NCBI GenBank assembly: GCA_905147135.1
Contig: LR990041.1
Coordinates: 16,801,907 to 16,865,906, forward strand
Origin: Blastobasis lacticolella
Lineage: Eukaryota > Arthropoda > Insecta > Lepidoptera > Blastobasidae
Direction: 5' to 3'
Length of the DNA stretch: 64,000 bases
Translations under genes and position numbers: made by a program
Part shown: one piece after another, positions 36,201 through 49,700 of the stretch
Position numbering within the stretch: the first letter of the stretch is position 1
Layout of the letters: each line of letters starts with the position of its first letter
The notes under the pieces: generated by a model
Told to the model about the DNA's origin: nothing
The model's input: the letters and a program-made list of their open reading frames with translations, nothing else
The model's database searches: none

Positions 36201-37102
36201 TCGAGTGAAACGTGTTTGACTAATTTTATAAAAGTGAAAGTTTGCATGTATATTTAAATCGATTGGATGTTTCTAAATACCGTATAGGAATACGTAGGTA
36301 TGGAGTGTCCCTTTTCAATTTCTGGGCGTTACGACCATGGATATACCAGTATTATTTCTATGGATAGATATATTGGACAATCTGGAGCCCTACTTTGAAA
36401 CCGCTTGCATCCACGCGTGCGCTACCTATCTCTTTTACACTCGTGGTAAGTTGTAAGAGATAGAAAAGACAATCAGTAGAGGGCGAGCGTTCGCGTGGAT
36501 GCGAATGGTTTAAAAAATAGGGCCGGATACCTTGTCCTTCTAGCCAATGGTTTTCTTTCTGGCATCTGGATGTTATTATGACACATTGGATGGTCTAATA
36601 ATCCCGAAGGGGTCCGCTGAATTTCTGTTTCGAAATTCTAGACCGACAGCTATCCGCACGAGGCTCGACTTTTATAATGCAAACAGCCAAGGAATAGAAC
36701 ACGTTGCCTGCGAGTTGTTCCCTGATCAATATAAACTGGATGCCTTCAAGGCTAGAGTGACTAGGCTGTTCCAAGACGGGCATGCTCCATCTTTGTCCGC
36801 ATCGTCATTTACAATCTCGTCAAATGCCTATATCCTCAAATATAAAAAAAATAAAAAAATGCGTTGTTGGATAAGGTCGTGAGCTCGCGAGTTATACTTA
36901 TCTAAAACCGCGGGTTCGCAGCCGCCAAGTCGCCGATGAGTGTTGCACTCACTGGATGTTCGTGTATCAGAATACGTAGAGTAATTTGCGTGTAGAACTA
37001 TAGGTATAGGGTGTTCATTAGAAACTATTTTATGATAGCTAAAAGAAAATATAGTCACGAGAACATAGGTACGAGAACTAACACAGCAAGATTAAAAAAA
37101 TA
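33240..37102. other. Intergenic stretch dominated by repeats
   Basis: Contains (CAT)n plus an RTE-like end at 33361-33470 and a LINE tail at 34600-34820 (plus: AGSFLGQRIVIVVQRGNAAS). A family J copy is at 35125-35250. A gtcacttcccatcaggtgacc 3'-end scrap lies at 35935-36020. A Jockey-like tail at 36660-36800 reads ACELFPDQYKLDAFKARV. No intact gene seen. Confidence 0.5.
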
Positions 37103-37108
37103 TTTATT
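37103..37108 (-). terminator. Poly(A) signal AATAAA overlapping a stop codon
   Basis: The minus strand reads CCT-TAA-ATAAAT, so AATAAA begins with the last base of the TAA stop of the 37386-37108 exon. Confidence 0.5.
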
Positions 37109-37386
37109 TAAGGAGCTTTGTCCGCAGAGAATGTCACTCCATTATAAAAGTCAACAAAATGGAAGCTTGTAAAACGTGCAGTAATCTGATAAAGAAGGGG
37201 AAAATAGCCCAACAAGGCAATAATGGCGAAAGTTCTTTTGAAAGATATCAATGACTGAAAGAATCTTTGTGGAGGATCGCTAATGTCACGAAGCCGAACG
37301 TAGTTGGTTTTGTCATGGTTTTGTCCATCAATCACGAAGTAGGCAATTCTATTTTGATATGTGTGTGAAATGTACTGGAATAAGGT
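37108..37386 (-). CDS. Terminal exon of an unrecognised gene
   Basis: A 92-codon open exon with a strong acceptor (ctttttcccgcag) and an immediate poly(A) signal. It starts in phase 0. The product runs TLFQYISHTYQNRIAYF, VIDGQNHDKTNYVRLRD, then PPQRFFQSLISFKR and a hydrophobic segment (about residues 51-69, ending ALLGYFPLLYQITARF), ending FSADKAP. I do not recognise the family. One membrane-spanning segment near the C-terminus is plausible. The upstream exons should lie to the right on the minus strand. It could instead be an alternative last exon of the Osiris-type gene at 43722-50116, whose third exon also ends in phase 0, but its sequence does not look like an Osiris tail. An unannotated transposon ORF is also possible. 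Confidence 0.45.
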   Translation of the reverse strand, partial: TLFQYISHTYQNRIAYFVIDGQNHDKTNYVRLRDISDPPQRFFQSLISFKRTFAIIALLGYFPLLYQITARFTSFHFVDFYNGVTFSADKAP

Positions 37387-37547
37387 CTGCGGGAAAAAGA
37401 TTCAGGCCATAGTTATCTCTATGTTCACAAAACAAAGTCGCTATTTGCGACGCGACATATTCGTAGGTATGCAACGAATTTTTGAAAGTAATGTTTAGGT
37501 TGAAACTTAGTTAACAATCGACTTTACGTAAGGGTACTGTAATGTAC

Positions 37548-37667
37548 CGAGGCATAAATTACACCATGATAGTCGCAAAGAGTGTAGGTTCCTATAGAGA
37601 AACAAACTTCAAGGTTTCGGAGTTTATCGGGTTCAGACAGAGAGACGCGTCGAGTGGACTTTGTATA
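37548..37667 (-). CDS. Candidate penultimate exon of the unrecognised gene
   Basis: An open 40-codon segment (YTKSTRRVSLSEPD, LEVCFSIGTYTLCDY, GVIYAS) lies between a plausible acceptor (tatcttctgcgag) and a donor TCG|GTACAT. It is phase 0 at both ends, so it would join 37386 in frame across a 161-base intron. Splice and phase support only; no family match. Confidence 0.25.
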
Positions 37668-39343
37668 CTCGCAGAAGATATGGATTTGCATTGTATCTGT
37701 GTGAAGCCCGAATAGTTGGATCATTATGTACATCATATTATTAATACGTTATCCATGTTTTGGTATAGGTTTACGGTTTAATCCCTAAAATTATTTACAT
37801 ACATTCATATAACATAAAGCTCACGCCTGTGTCCCACAGGTAGGGTAGGAAGAGACTATGGACCGTTACTTTACTCTGTCCTGACATAGCCTCGCATATA
37901 TCCACAACTCTTTTCATACTTCTCCTTTTATTTTATTTTAATGTTTTGTCACTTTCTTTTAAATTCAATCATTTCAGTAACAGATAAAGACAAAACATAT
38001 TTTAGTTAAAATAAGTTTTAATTATTAATCTACGAGGCTTATATTTTTCCATTAAAGATTATTACGGCAGACAACGACAGGTTGTCATGAGTATAGGCCG
38101 TGTGGGGTCCGGCAGAGTAGAAAATAGAGCCAACAGGTCTCACAAGACAGAAGACAGCATTTTCTGTAGTGTTTCAACACGTCGATTTCCAGCCCGCTTG
38201 CTAATCGCGGAGATTATGAAAAAGCCCTCCAATTATGAGGAGAATTTAATAACCTGCTTAATGAAATTAACAATTTATCGGAACGAGAGTTACATAATAT
38301 GCAAATTTTCATAATAGGCTAGGCTTTTAAATAATGTTTTTATTATGTTAATGAGCAGGTATATGAAGCATAGAAATATGATACCACCGTTCAATCATTA
38401 CTAAAGTTATGATAAAAGTGAATAAGTGTTAGTTATTATTATTTATTTTTGTCGTGCTACAATTATAATATTTGTATGCCCATAATTAGTGTTAACGCTG
38501 AGATACTCACAAACATACTTATTAATACCTTTATCAATCTGTATGGCCGACCTATGTGAGAAATGTGCTTTTGACTTTGACTTGAAAGGCTCAAGTCCAG
38601 CAATGCGCTATCATAGGCTGTTGGTGTGATGTGTGTTATTATCTGTAATTTCAACAAGTCGCCGTTTTTAAAAATTGCCGTAGCAAGAAGTCGTCATTAA
38701 CAGCCGAAAGTCGGCTTGACAATGCGGCCGCTGCCTAACTAAGTAGGTACGTAACAGTAATTATCTAAAGCCCATCAGTGTATGTCAGTATGTGTATTTA
38801 AAAAAATAGAAACTGCCAAGTTTTGAAACGTACACCTACTTAGTTGTAATAAATAAAATGTGCACCGATTCAGTGAGCGGTTCGCTTTCACCTTTTACAA
38901 TCGGCCGGATATAGTTTCGGACAACGTTATGTTTAGGAATTGATGCATTAGTATTATATCATAGATTGATGTTTTGGAGTGTTGGTGGCCGTGTGGTTAA
39001 GTATGGCTTATTGCCTATGTTTCGAACTTGACAGGTGTTATCAGAATTTATATAAATATATTTCACGGGGTTCATATTGTGTTTCTATATTTCACGATAT
39101 TGTCACGGATCAACTGTATCGTCAGTACTCGGTAAGAACTCAGGGCAAAATAAAATAAAAATTGTAATTATGTTTGAGATGGCTGAACATGTACATAATA
39201 AGGAAGAAGTAATGGGTTTTATCAACCCGGGGGCACGGAGTTCTGGTAATTCAAACCGGTTCGCTAAATTCGCATTTTCCCAACTCTTACAATTTGGCCA
39301 ACATATACAATTCCTCATTATATTTTTACAAGTTTGAAATCCC
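37668..39343. other. Gene-free stretch; nothing firmly recognised
   Basis: AT-rich. A segment at 38985-39010 (gttggtggccgtgtggttaag) looks like an eroded SINE-B head. A possible plus-strand donor (CG|GTAAGAAC near 39130) has no partner exon. Confidence 0.35.
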
Positions 39344-39437
39344 TGGGGCCGTATTTTTGAACCATTAGAATTCGTTTAGTGTGCTTTGCTACTTGAATAA
39401 GCTACCAAGGTAATTAGCTTTTAAAAATACGGCGCCA
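39344..39437. mobile_element. 94-bp MITE-like element with 17-bp terminal inverted repeats
   Basis: Ends tggggccgtatttttga and ttaaaaatacggcgcca are inverted repeats with two mismatches. Too short to encode anything; a non-autonomous DNA transposon is likely. Confidence 0.6.
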
Positions 39438-40155
39438 GTACTGTTAAAATAGATAAATATCCCGTCGATGTGTGGTTAGATTGGCTGTTGGAGGCTCGAT
39501 ATTTGCTAAATCTTTCGCTCTACGGCTGCCATACTTTGGAATGCTCTTCATCGAGAGATTAGGTGTGCGGAATCCATAAACACTTTCAAAAACAATATCA
39601 AAGAATATTTTTACAGTCTGCTGGGCTGTAAGTATTGTGGATCATAAGTTTGTGAGAATACCTAATAATAGTTATTATGGATACTGTGATTTTGGTGACT
39701 GGCCTTCTTTTTTGTTTTGATTACTCATTCATTATTTATAAATCGTAAAAATTATACGGTTGTGCTTTGTAAAAATTCATTATTTTCTTTCCAAACCAAA
39801 GTTATTGATAAGACCGCTCCTTGTGCTATGCTTCATCCGTTCGTTATAGTGTCCGGTAACGGGATAATGTTCCACCAGCCTGCGGCATTACGTTATTAGG
39901 TGCCTGCCGGTATTAATACCTAACGAGTGGTGAGCTCGTTGCGGTGCTCAAGTGCTAGCTTCAAAGTATGAAACGGTCATCCAGTTTCCGCATTGCGAGC
40001 ATTACGTTATCTCGCACGCACAACGCCAATAGACTAGTGCAGCTCTCGAAAAAGCGAGCAATGGACAAATCCTACCTTCTGGGTAATACGAAAAGAGACC
40101 TCTCTCTTCTTTCTTAGAAATTATTAATTTAGAATGGTTAAAAAAAATAAAAATA

Positions 40156-40508
40156 ATCATCTTGGCGTTAATGTCCCGGTTGTGCTCTCGCGCACGAGGA
40201 CCCGGGGTTCGCCTTGACCATGATCCAGGATTTGGCAGGTCAGGTAATTACAGTGGAGCGACAGCCATCTGACCTCCATGACCCTGCTACCAGGGGCACC
40301 TGACCAGATTGGATCATGGTTACACACCCAGTCGCCTGAATGTGCAGGTTTCATCACGATGCTTTCCCTCACCGTAAGAGCATCGGTTAGTATTCAACTA
40401 ATGTACATAACTCAGAAAACAGTCATTGGTACATGGCCGGAGCGGGATTCGAACCCGGGACCTCCGGCTTACGAGTCGTATACTCTAACCGCTTGGCCAC
40501 CGACGCTC
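40156..40508 (-). mobile_element. SINE-B, full length, 11-bp target duplication
   Basis: The best-preserved copy: B-box gggttcgaatcccgctcc (minus strand), A-box tggccaagcggttag, and an uninterrupted body to the cttggcgttaatg tail. The 11-mer agaatggttaa flanks both ends (40131-40141 and 40511-40521). Confidence 0.9.
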
Positions 40509-40521
40509 CGAGAATGGTTAA

Positions 40522-43500
40522 TTTAACATTAAAGGACATAGCACGGTTTGTAGAGTTAGGCTTTGTAGAGTTTGGGCTTAGCTCTACGCAAATTGTGAGC
40601 TGATAACTTATTAACATCGTTACGAGCTTTGGTAACCTGCTAAGTGGTTTCTGTAAATACATGAAATGTTTTTGGTGGAATAAATATTACTTGTACTAGG
40701 ATCTTCGTAGGACCTTTAACGTGACAGTACATTGATCGAATCGAATGAGAATGATCGCGTTTAACAGACCTCATGACGATAAAGTACTGTTATGACTGTT
40801 GATCATTTTCAGCGTAAATTGGACGACTGCGTCACCATGGTAATGTACAGAATTGGCATGTAAGCAACAACGGTTTGGGTTACAAGAGCGAGAGATTCCG
40901 GCCTTCGACGACTCGCTTTTTTTCATCTTCACAGGGAATGCGTTAGAACACCAAAAAGATTGGAAAGTTAACTACCTTCATGGCTGATAAACTCTTTTTT
41001 TTTGCTCTGCGGATTACACACTCTCGAACACGCACAAGACTTTTTTTACGTAACTACCTACTCTTTTGCAGCTGCGTCCCTGATACAGCGTAATAAGTTT
41101 TTTGTGGTACCTACAGCACGAAGCATACCATAGTGAGGCAGGTTAGTTATGCAGGTACTACGAAGTAATAAAATAATTAATTAACTAATAGCTATCATGA
41201 ATAAGAAGTTTTTGAATTGATCTTCAATTAATTTACCTTGTATTTGCCTGCATTTAATCGTAATAACTACTTTGTCCACAATTTATAGAAAGTCCATGGA
41301 TGTGAGAAATATAATGCCTTTGTCATAGCAACGCAACTTTTACTGCACAAAAAGAATCATGTTTTCCGTGCGTAATATTATGCGCACTGACAATGAGAAC
41401 TTTTTATTACGTAAATCATTGTTCTGTAATATAATTGTTGGTCTTAAAGGTGTTTTGTACACTTTCATTTCAAGGTTCTCAGTTTTTCGTGACATCATGC
41501 TGGTAAGAGAGTGCGTCTATTATTGTGTTATGATACTAGCACGTTTTTACCTAAACAGGGTTTCTTTTTCTGGGTTTGGATTTTTGTGAACTTTATGTAT
41601 GGTCTCAGGCTCTCAGCACTTCTATAGTAGCTATACTAAGCAAGAGTGCCAAATCAAAGCGGCATAGACCTATAAATTGTTTGAGCACGTGGTGAGACTA
41701 CGGTTAGACGACTATATAAGTATAATATAGTAACCTACTATATTTCTGGTCCAGATACTACATAGCTCCTGTTGGTAAATATATAATATCAAATATATTA
41801 TAGGAATAGAGTAACAACATTCGTCGGGTATAACAAAAATCACTTTTTACATTAAAAAATTAGGTTACATAAGTAAGTAAACCTATTTGGTCATGTGGGC
41901 TCCAGTAGTAGCATGATAGTACCAATCCCTTCGACATAAGGGTGTCACACTAGTTGAGAAAACCATAGAAATACTTATAATAAAAATATATACTTAGAGG
42001 ATACTTTTTTTTTGACACCATAAGTGATTATCTCCTATATTCTTCTTGAAAATTTTGGCAACCCTAGGTGAGACGACGAAAGTTGCTGGGCCGCTGGATG
42101 CGGCTACAAGTCATGCAGCTGTATGCAGGTTAGTAGCCGGTGTAAAGGACTCGGTGTTGTAGCGAAACTTGCGACTAAATTTCAAAGATTTAACTACCTC
42201 CCTTGGATTGGAATTGATGTGTTATTTTGTAAATTCACGTAATTTCACGAGTTTCATAATATTTGCCTGCCTATCCCTGTGGGATGTATTGACATCTGAT
42301 TTACCTAGTACCTAACCTATTGTAATTATAGAAACTCATGTTAATATTATTTGTATGGAATACAATATCTAACTAAGCTCATAATATTTTCATTATACAT
42401 TCCGTTATATTGTAAGTCATTCATCAAACTAGGTGTCAATCTCCTGTTCGTAGTTTTGAGCCGCCCAAGGGGCCTCGTATGTGGCTTTCCGAGCGAGCAC
42501 CCGAGAGCTAAAAGTACGGGATAAATCGCAAGGAGGGATAACAGTGACGTCACTTTAAAAAAAAACAGTTCTCTCTAACCACAGTAGTGATAAGTAATCT
42601 GCTCAACTCAATATCTAGAAATAGCAAAAATCTATGATTTAATACATAAGTTTTGACAAATACCGTCTCAGCTAAACATTTAAGTTATGCTAAAAACGGC
42701 AATTTATAGCAACAATTAAACGTTATGGTGCTCGACCGAAGTCATTACACACATGGAGATAATTATCTGTACCTACCTACGCGTAGGTGGATATTAGAAA
42801 ATAACTCATTAGTACTAGGGTTTCAACGCTTGACGGAATGACGGACGCTTCCGCCAATCAGCCACCTCGGCCAAAAATTAAAAAAGAAATAGAATAAAAT
42901 AACGATTTCTAAAGATAATAATTTAATATATGTGAAATTCTCAATCGATTTCGTCGTCAGTCCTTCACAAAAACTTTAGTTCGCGAAAGACAGACGAAGC
43001 GGTTTAATAAATAGGTACTTAGGCATAAAAATAAATAAATAAACACTTTTTAATCACAAATTAATACTTCTAAGGAGGTTCAACTAATAAGCTGACCCCT
43101 TACTCCATAATATTTAGTCATATGGATTATCATGACGTCCAAGGTCAAATAATTAGTTGAATGACTCGTGCGAGTGACTCGTATAATTAATTAAATGCAT
43201 AGAGAAATTGACTTTCCCCTGAGGTAGTTTTTATAATAAGCTGTCTGTTGTATCTACTATAACTCTGGTTTTTAAATTCCTTATTGTTTCATATTCATTT
43301 GTTTAGTTATTTAGTACAACCAACAAGACTTACACTAATAAAACTTGAAACATCATACAGCTAAAATTTCTTGCTAAGTGCAGCAGTAATTATAGGTTTT
43401 CACAACAAGATTGCAAAAGACGACACATCATCTAATATTAGGTACTATAAAAATTTGGAAAAACTATATAATAGAAATATTATAAGTGCATCATAACACT

Positions 43501-43570
43501 CCGACACAATATAAAAAAATATAATGGAGAAAAACTATGACTTTTGAAATTCGTTGGCCTCGTGATTATC
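40522..43570. other. Intergenic stretch, few recognisable elements
   Basis: AT-rich. About 43081-43160 is a diverged relative of the 7730-7786 inverted repeat. A 68-codon minus frame at 42553-42347 has a hydrophobic start but no splice or family support. Confidence 0.4.
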
Positions 43571-43583
43571 ATCAAATGCTCTA

Positions 43584-43589
43584 TTTAAT
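43584..43589 (-). terminator. Poly(A) signal ATTAAA of the second Osiris-type gene
   Basis: ATTAAA on the minus strand, 133 bases after the stop codon at 43724-43722. Confidence 0.45.
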
Positions 43590-43721
43590 TAGATGTAATC
43601 GAACGAACGAATCATGTATGACCTGTCTAATTATTAAAACCATAAGACAGCGATAGGACTTTTAACGTAAAGTTTTTAGGAACGATTTCCAGCTTTTAAC
43701 GACGGCGTGATACTTCTTCTT

Positions 43722-46700
43722 CTAGTCAGAAATGGTAGCGTCATTGTCAGAACGGGCCCAGGGAGACAGGACCGGTGCAGGCGCCGGCCAGGGAGCCACC
43801 GGGGAGGGCAGAAACTCAGCGCGAGGGTGCAGATGCAGCAGCGAGGACGGTGACGCGGCAGTCAGGAACAGCCTCGATACCGCCTGCAATATCAAATAAG
43901 AAACGATGAAGTGAAACGTGTTGCCTGCGAGTGTGTTCCCTGGTCATTGTTATCTGGACGCCCTCAAGGCTAGAGCGAATAGGCTGTTCCTAGAGAGGCA
44001 TGCTCCTTTTTCGGCCGCTTCGTCGTGAGTTGGCGGTCATATGCCTGGATAGTCCAATAAAAAAAGAAGAAGAAGAAGTCAAGAGGGTGGACGATGGCAT
44101 GCGTGCTAACAAATTCACCACCAAGGATACCTAGGACCGAGCGAAGTGGCCAAGGAGCAGCCCCCTGGCCAGCGCCCCAGAGCACGACTAGGATTGACCA
44201 CAGGGAAGAATTTAAACTCCTTCATGGACCTAATTATGTAATTTTATAGCGAATTGTATTTAGCCCACACTAACATATAATATTACCTGCCTGTCACATT
44301 GCCTGAAGATGAGTAATTCGAAACCGGTTGCAATTTAATAAAATTTGTATAATAAAGTGGAACTAGTGTACACAAAGTGATTTAATACATATAATATCAC
44401 TATTACTATCATTACTACATATTATAAAACGAAGTCCTAGGCCGCGTCTATCTGTCTGTTCCCAATAATCTCAAAAACTACTAAACGGATTTTCATGTAG
44501 TTTTCACCAATGGACAGAAAACTACTGAACAAATTTTCTTGCGGTTTTCACTAATAGACAGAATAATTATAATAGAGTTACCCCAAGAAAACCCGTCATC
44601 TCATTTTGAGACATTAAATAAATAAAATAAATATTCGTGGACAAATTCACACAGCGCCATCTAGCCCCAAACTAAGCAAAGCTTGTACTATGGGTGCTAG
44701 GTAACTGGTATACTACTTAAATACTTTTTAAATACATACTTATTATATATAGAACACCCAGACCCGTAACAGAAATTAAAATTCATCATTTTAATTTCTG
44801 CCCGGCCGGGAATCGAACCCGGGACCTCTTGCGTGGCAGACCGGCATGTTGACCATTGAACCACTCAGGTCGTCAAGGGCATTCGAGGGCCCGGGGTCCG
44901 CCTTGACCATAATCCAACCTGATCTGCCAAATATTTAATTACAGTGGAGCGACTGACCATTCAGTCGCCTGAATGTGCAGGTTTCATCATGATGTTTTCC
45001 CCTCACCGTAAGAGGACCGGTTAGTGTTCAACTAATGTACATTATTCAGAAAATACTCATTTGTACATGGCCGCAGCGAGATTCGCACCCGGTACCTCTC
45101 GCTTACGAGTCCTAACCGCTCGGCCACCGACGCTCCGAGAAAACCCGTGCGATTTATATGTAATATGTGCGCTAGTTTGTGTGCAATAAATAGTTTTGTA
45201 TTTTATTGTATTGTATAAAATAATAAAAATCAAATAATTTTAATTTATATATAATAATATATTTGTAATAATACTAACCGTGGTAACCAACCCGATAATA
45301 TGTGTAGTGAAAGTGTAGTAAATAACGACGAAAGTCTTAAAACCTGTAATTTTAATCAAATGCCTGATTGGTCTTGAAAAACTGTTATTCCCTTGTGAAT
45401 ACGAGGTTTAATACACGAAACATATTTATTATACGCAGAATTAATACGCATCTAATATTTCATCGCAGTTACAATTTTACATCATTGTTACGAGACGACG
45501 TCATTGGGATGAGATTGAATAATGCTGATTTCAACGCGATTAAATACTGTTCGAATACAAATCGGATACCTATACCTAAATCTAAATTAACAATCTTTTC
45601 AATTGACGAATCTCCATTCATCAGATAGAGTGCACATTTCAGATTATGGACCATATGAAGCTAAATGTATTTGGTATAGAGAATCGTATTCACAATCGTG
45701 GAATAGCAAAAAAAATAGTCATTAATAGGTTACTAGTGGACCCAGCGCGACTTCGTTCGCTTACAACCTACTTTCCTTTTTTTTTTCTTTTTTTACTTAT
45801 TTAAGCCACTTCTGTCCCACTGTAGGGCAAAGCCTAACCTATCCATCTTCCACGACTTACGGTCGGATGCTTTTCTCGGCCAATCCTTACAAAAGGCGTC
45901 TAACTCGTCCCGCCATCTCCGTCTGGGCCTACCGCGCTTCCTTGTTACGTTTTGTGGGTTGTTACTTTACCCCTACCTACCCTTTTTTTTCTTGCTTATA
46001 AACCTTCCTCTTGAATCACTCTATCTATTGTTGAAAATCGCATTATAATCCGTTACTGAGTTTAAAAGATTTAAGCGTATGTAGATACACACATAGAGAC
46101 ATAGGGACAGACGGCGGGAATGGACTTTGTTTTATAGTATGTAAAGATTTATATAGATTAACTTTGATTTGAGGGGAGACATTGATCACTCACTTTTCTC
46201 TACTAATCAACATGTCATATAAGTACATATAAGTACAAGACAACACTGGTAAGTGGACAAACCGAACATCAGCCATCTTACCTTTAGAACTTAGTAGAGA
46301 TAAGTATCTGATCAAATCTAAGTAACCCAAATTTACTAATGTCCTTTGAAGTTGGTTTTCATATATTTTATTTAAAGTATATAATAAGTATATTGTAAGT
46401 ATATTTACATGATTGTTTAAAATTACAGCAAAAAAATCTAAAACTAGGTAATTGCCTACATGAACAAAGGAAACCTTACTTTCTAATATTAAAGGTACAA
46501 AGTTTGATTTTGATTGAAGATTGCGGTAAAGTGCCCAGAAGGCTGATGGCGTTGCCCGCTGGATAACGAGGCTTATACGCTGACCCAAATAGAGGTCAGC
46601 CTTCTGGTCATTACTAATTGTAACATTTGAAGTGGGTTTCTAATTAAGTGTGGTTGGATCTTTGAAGTATGTATTTGTAATTCTATTAATTCTTTATTTC

Positions 46701-49700
46701 TGCTTTTTATATAAAGAAATGCTTCGGGCGATTTTGCAGGTTTTGTTAACGAGACAAAGTGAGTTACGCATTTTCTTTTTTGCTAAATTAGCTCTATGCA
46801 AGTTACGCTTTCAGGGCTAATGATCTTTATTTCAAGTACCAGTACTCTTATTCAGTTATTATTAACCTAAAACTCCAAGCTGGGGTCCGAAGTGGCAAGA
46901 ATACAACTGTATTCGATTTATCTTCGGGCTTCGAAAGTATGACCAAATTTCTGAATACAGGGAAAAGCTGGGTTGGCTAACCATCCGCGAGAGAAGGAAG
47001 TCCCGTATCCTCTCAACACTTTTTTCCATTCTTGATAATCCTTACTCGTCGGATTATTTAAGATATCCATTCAACTTCTTACATACAGCACATGACCGTG
47101 ATCTACGTTCCTCCAGTAATTTGCGTCTGGTTATTCCACCTCATCGCACTAATTTCTACAGCCATGCATTTACAGTTCAGGCAGCGTGTCTCTGGAATGA
47201 AATTCCTGAGAATGTCCGAAAATCACAAAAACCTTCAAAAAGCTAGTAAAAAATTCTTGATAGATAAAAGGCCTAACAGTAAATAGTATTTGTATTGATA
47301 TAGTATATGTATCTATAGTATTTATGATAGGTATATTGTTTGTATCGTATTGTATTTATTGGAGGGTTATGGTATATCATATTTTATTTATTACCATATC
47401 TTGTATTATTAGTATTTGCTATTTAGTTAATTAAATATACTTGCTCTCTGTTCCGCTTTTGGCACCTACTCATTGGCTTTACGCATGACCTACTGGTAGA
47501 TAAAGCCTTGATGGCTTTAAGTCCGCCAATTGTATTATTTTTAGTGCAATAAAGTTTTTAAATAAATAAATAAATAAGAGTAAAAGAAGATGTATGTAGG
47601 TATGTATATAAAATACCACTGCACCGATTTTAATGAAATACGGCGTGGAGACATTTAAGCATCTGAGGATGGACATAGGCTACCTTTTATTCCCCTCCAC
47701 TCACGTGGGCGCGCCACGGGCGAAAAGCAAGTCCTCAAATAATAAAATCAGGTGTGAACTACGCTGGATTCAACCTAGAAGATTTACACAAACTACATTT
47801 AGCAGACTTTTATTATTATTATTGGTAGGTAAACTTACTTGACTAACAGCTACGATAAGCAGTATGACTCCAATGGCGAGGTTCTTCACGGAGATGACTG
47901 CCAGGGCCATTAGCAGCGTGGAGATCACTCCAAGCGTGAACATTACCGGCAGGAAGATGAACGATAGCCTCTTCAGCGCGTTGTGCCCAAAGGTGCGGCC
48001 CACTGCCTCTGTTGATGAGAACCCCGTAGGCTGTTTATCGCACTAATAATAATCAAATCAAATTTTCATTTATTATTCAAGTTAGGTTTACATAAACACT
48101 TATAAACGTCATTTATAAATCATAACCCTTCCTTGGCAGTCACTTATTAAAAATTTAAAATATGTAACAAAATGTCCTGTCCATTCACGAAAGTATTTTT
48201 AGAAAATAGGTAAAGAAATGATCAATTATCATCATCATCAGACCGGCAATCCCGGCTTCTCTACCTTTTCCACTTCGCCCAAAGTAAAAACATTTTTAGA
48301 AAATTTCAAACATGAACTATTTGTTTAATATTTTCCTAAGTAATTTAGATTCACTATTGGACCCGACAGGGGGCTGAAATCGGGCAGGACAACGTCTGTC
48401 AGGACCGCTGGTACAGAATACAGAACCTCTATCTATCCTGTTTCGTCTTTGGGCCGTCTCCGTTTTGTAAGTAGGTAAATCGTTAGATAGTATAAAACAT
48501 AGTCGCTTCCCGCCGTCTGTATCTATCCCGCGATCTTTTAAACTACACAACAGATTTTAATGCTGTTTTTAACAATAGATAGAGTGATTCAAGAGGAAGG
48601 TGTACGCGACATCGTTCGCGTCCTACTAGTCCACTAGTAAATTATATAAAGGATAAAAAATATGTTTTAGGAATTTATATGAAAAAGAAGTGCTAGCTAT
48701 CTGATATTATGTGGAGAAGGCAGAGAAGGAAAGCTGACCCCCTATCTACCCTTTTTTCTTGCTTAACTCTTGTACCACTCTATCTATTGTTGAAAGCCTC
48801 ATTTAAATCCGCTGCGTAGTTAAAAAAATCTAAGCGTACACATATACACACAGGGACAGACGGTGGGAATCGAATTTGTTTTACACTATGTAAAGATGTA
48901 CTTTGTGAAGATGCAGTCGATGATGCGGATTGCGGACTATATTGGCTTTAGCCTTGAAGGTCCGGATTACATATTCCATAACCGTATGCATTAGAGCGCC
49001 CGAATCAAAGGGCCGACCTTAATAAAACAAACAAGTATTCGAATATTCAAACAGTGTATATCTTCAAACTATGTATCTTAATTCTATATGGTATGCGGTG
49101 CTGGGTATCTGGCAGGTATTATGTTACAATATGTTCGTATTTTGCATAAACATCCAATATGTATATTGGAAGAGGTACTTATTTCGGTAGAGGTACTTAA
49201 CCACTCCTTATTGACATACATGAGGGGATGATGTATTGCAAATAGAAATAAATTACTATGAATTAGTAAGTACTTGCGTGGTGTGGAAAAAACGAAACGG
49301 GAAAAATATAATATTAGCGTTAATGAAATCGACTTCGTCCAAGATATTTCGTACATAATACTTTCTCCCACGCACACTAAGGTTGTGGAATGAACTACCT
49401 GGAGAGGTTTTCCCTGGAGAGTACAACATGGAGTTCTTCAAGAAAGGGGTTAAAAGGTTTTTACGGTGATATCTCTGGTATTGAAAACGTCCATAGGCTG
49501 CAATGACTCCTTACCATCAGGCATAAGCTTATTTGCCACCGTAGTAGTATAAAAAATATATATATTACTGTGGATATAACTACATAGTGAAAAAAGCTCA
49601 AATTTCGATTTTTTTCGGGGGAATAGGTACCAGAATACTGGGACTTGCAGAATATATTTCATATTAACTTTGGAAAAGAACTCATGAAATCAATATTAAA

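Noticed and set aside
36547..36882. 111-codon plus-strand frame as a host gene
   Set aside because: Its middle (ELFPDQYKLDAFKARV) is a retroelement ORF tail that recurs at 43921, so it is a transposon remnant.
42347..42553. Signal-peptide-like 68-codon frame
   Set aside because: The hydrophobic start is followed by sequence without family or splice support, and no continuation was found.
45469..45654. Minus-strand frame reading LKCALYLMNGDSSIEK as an exon
   Set aside because: No convincing acceptor or donor in the right phase, and no link to neighbouring exons.
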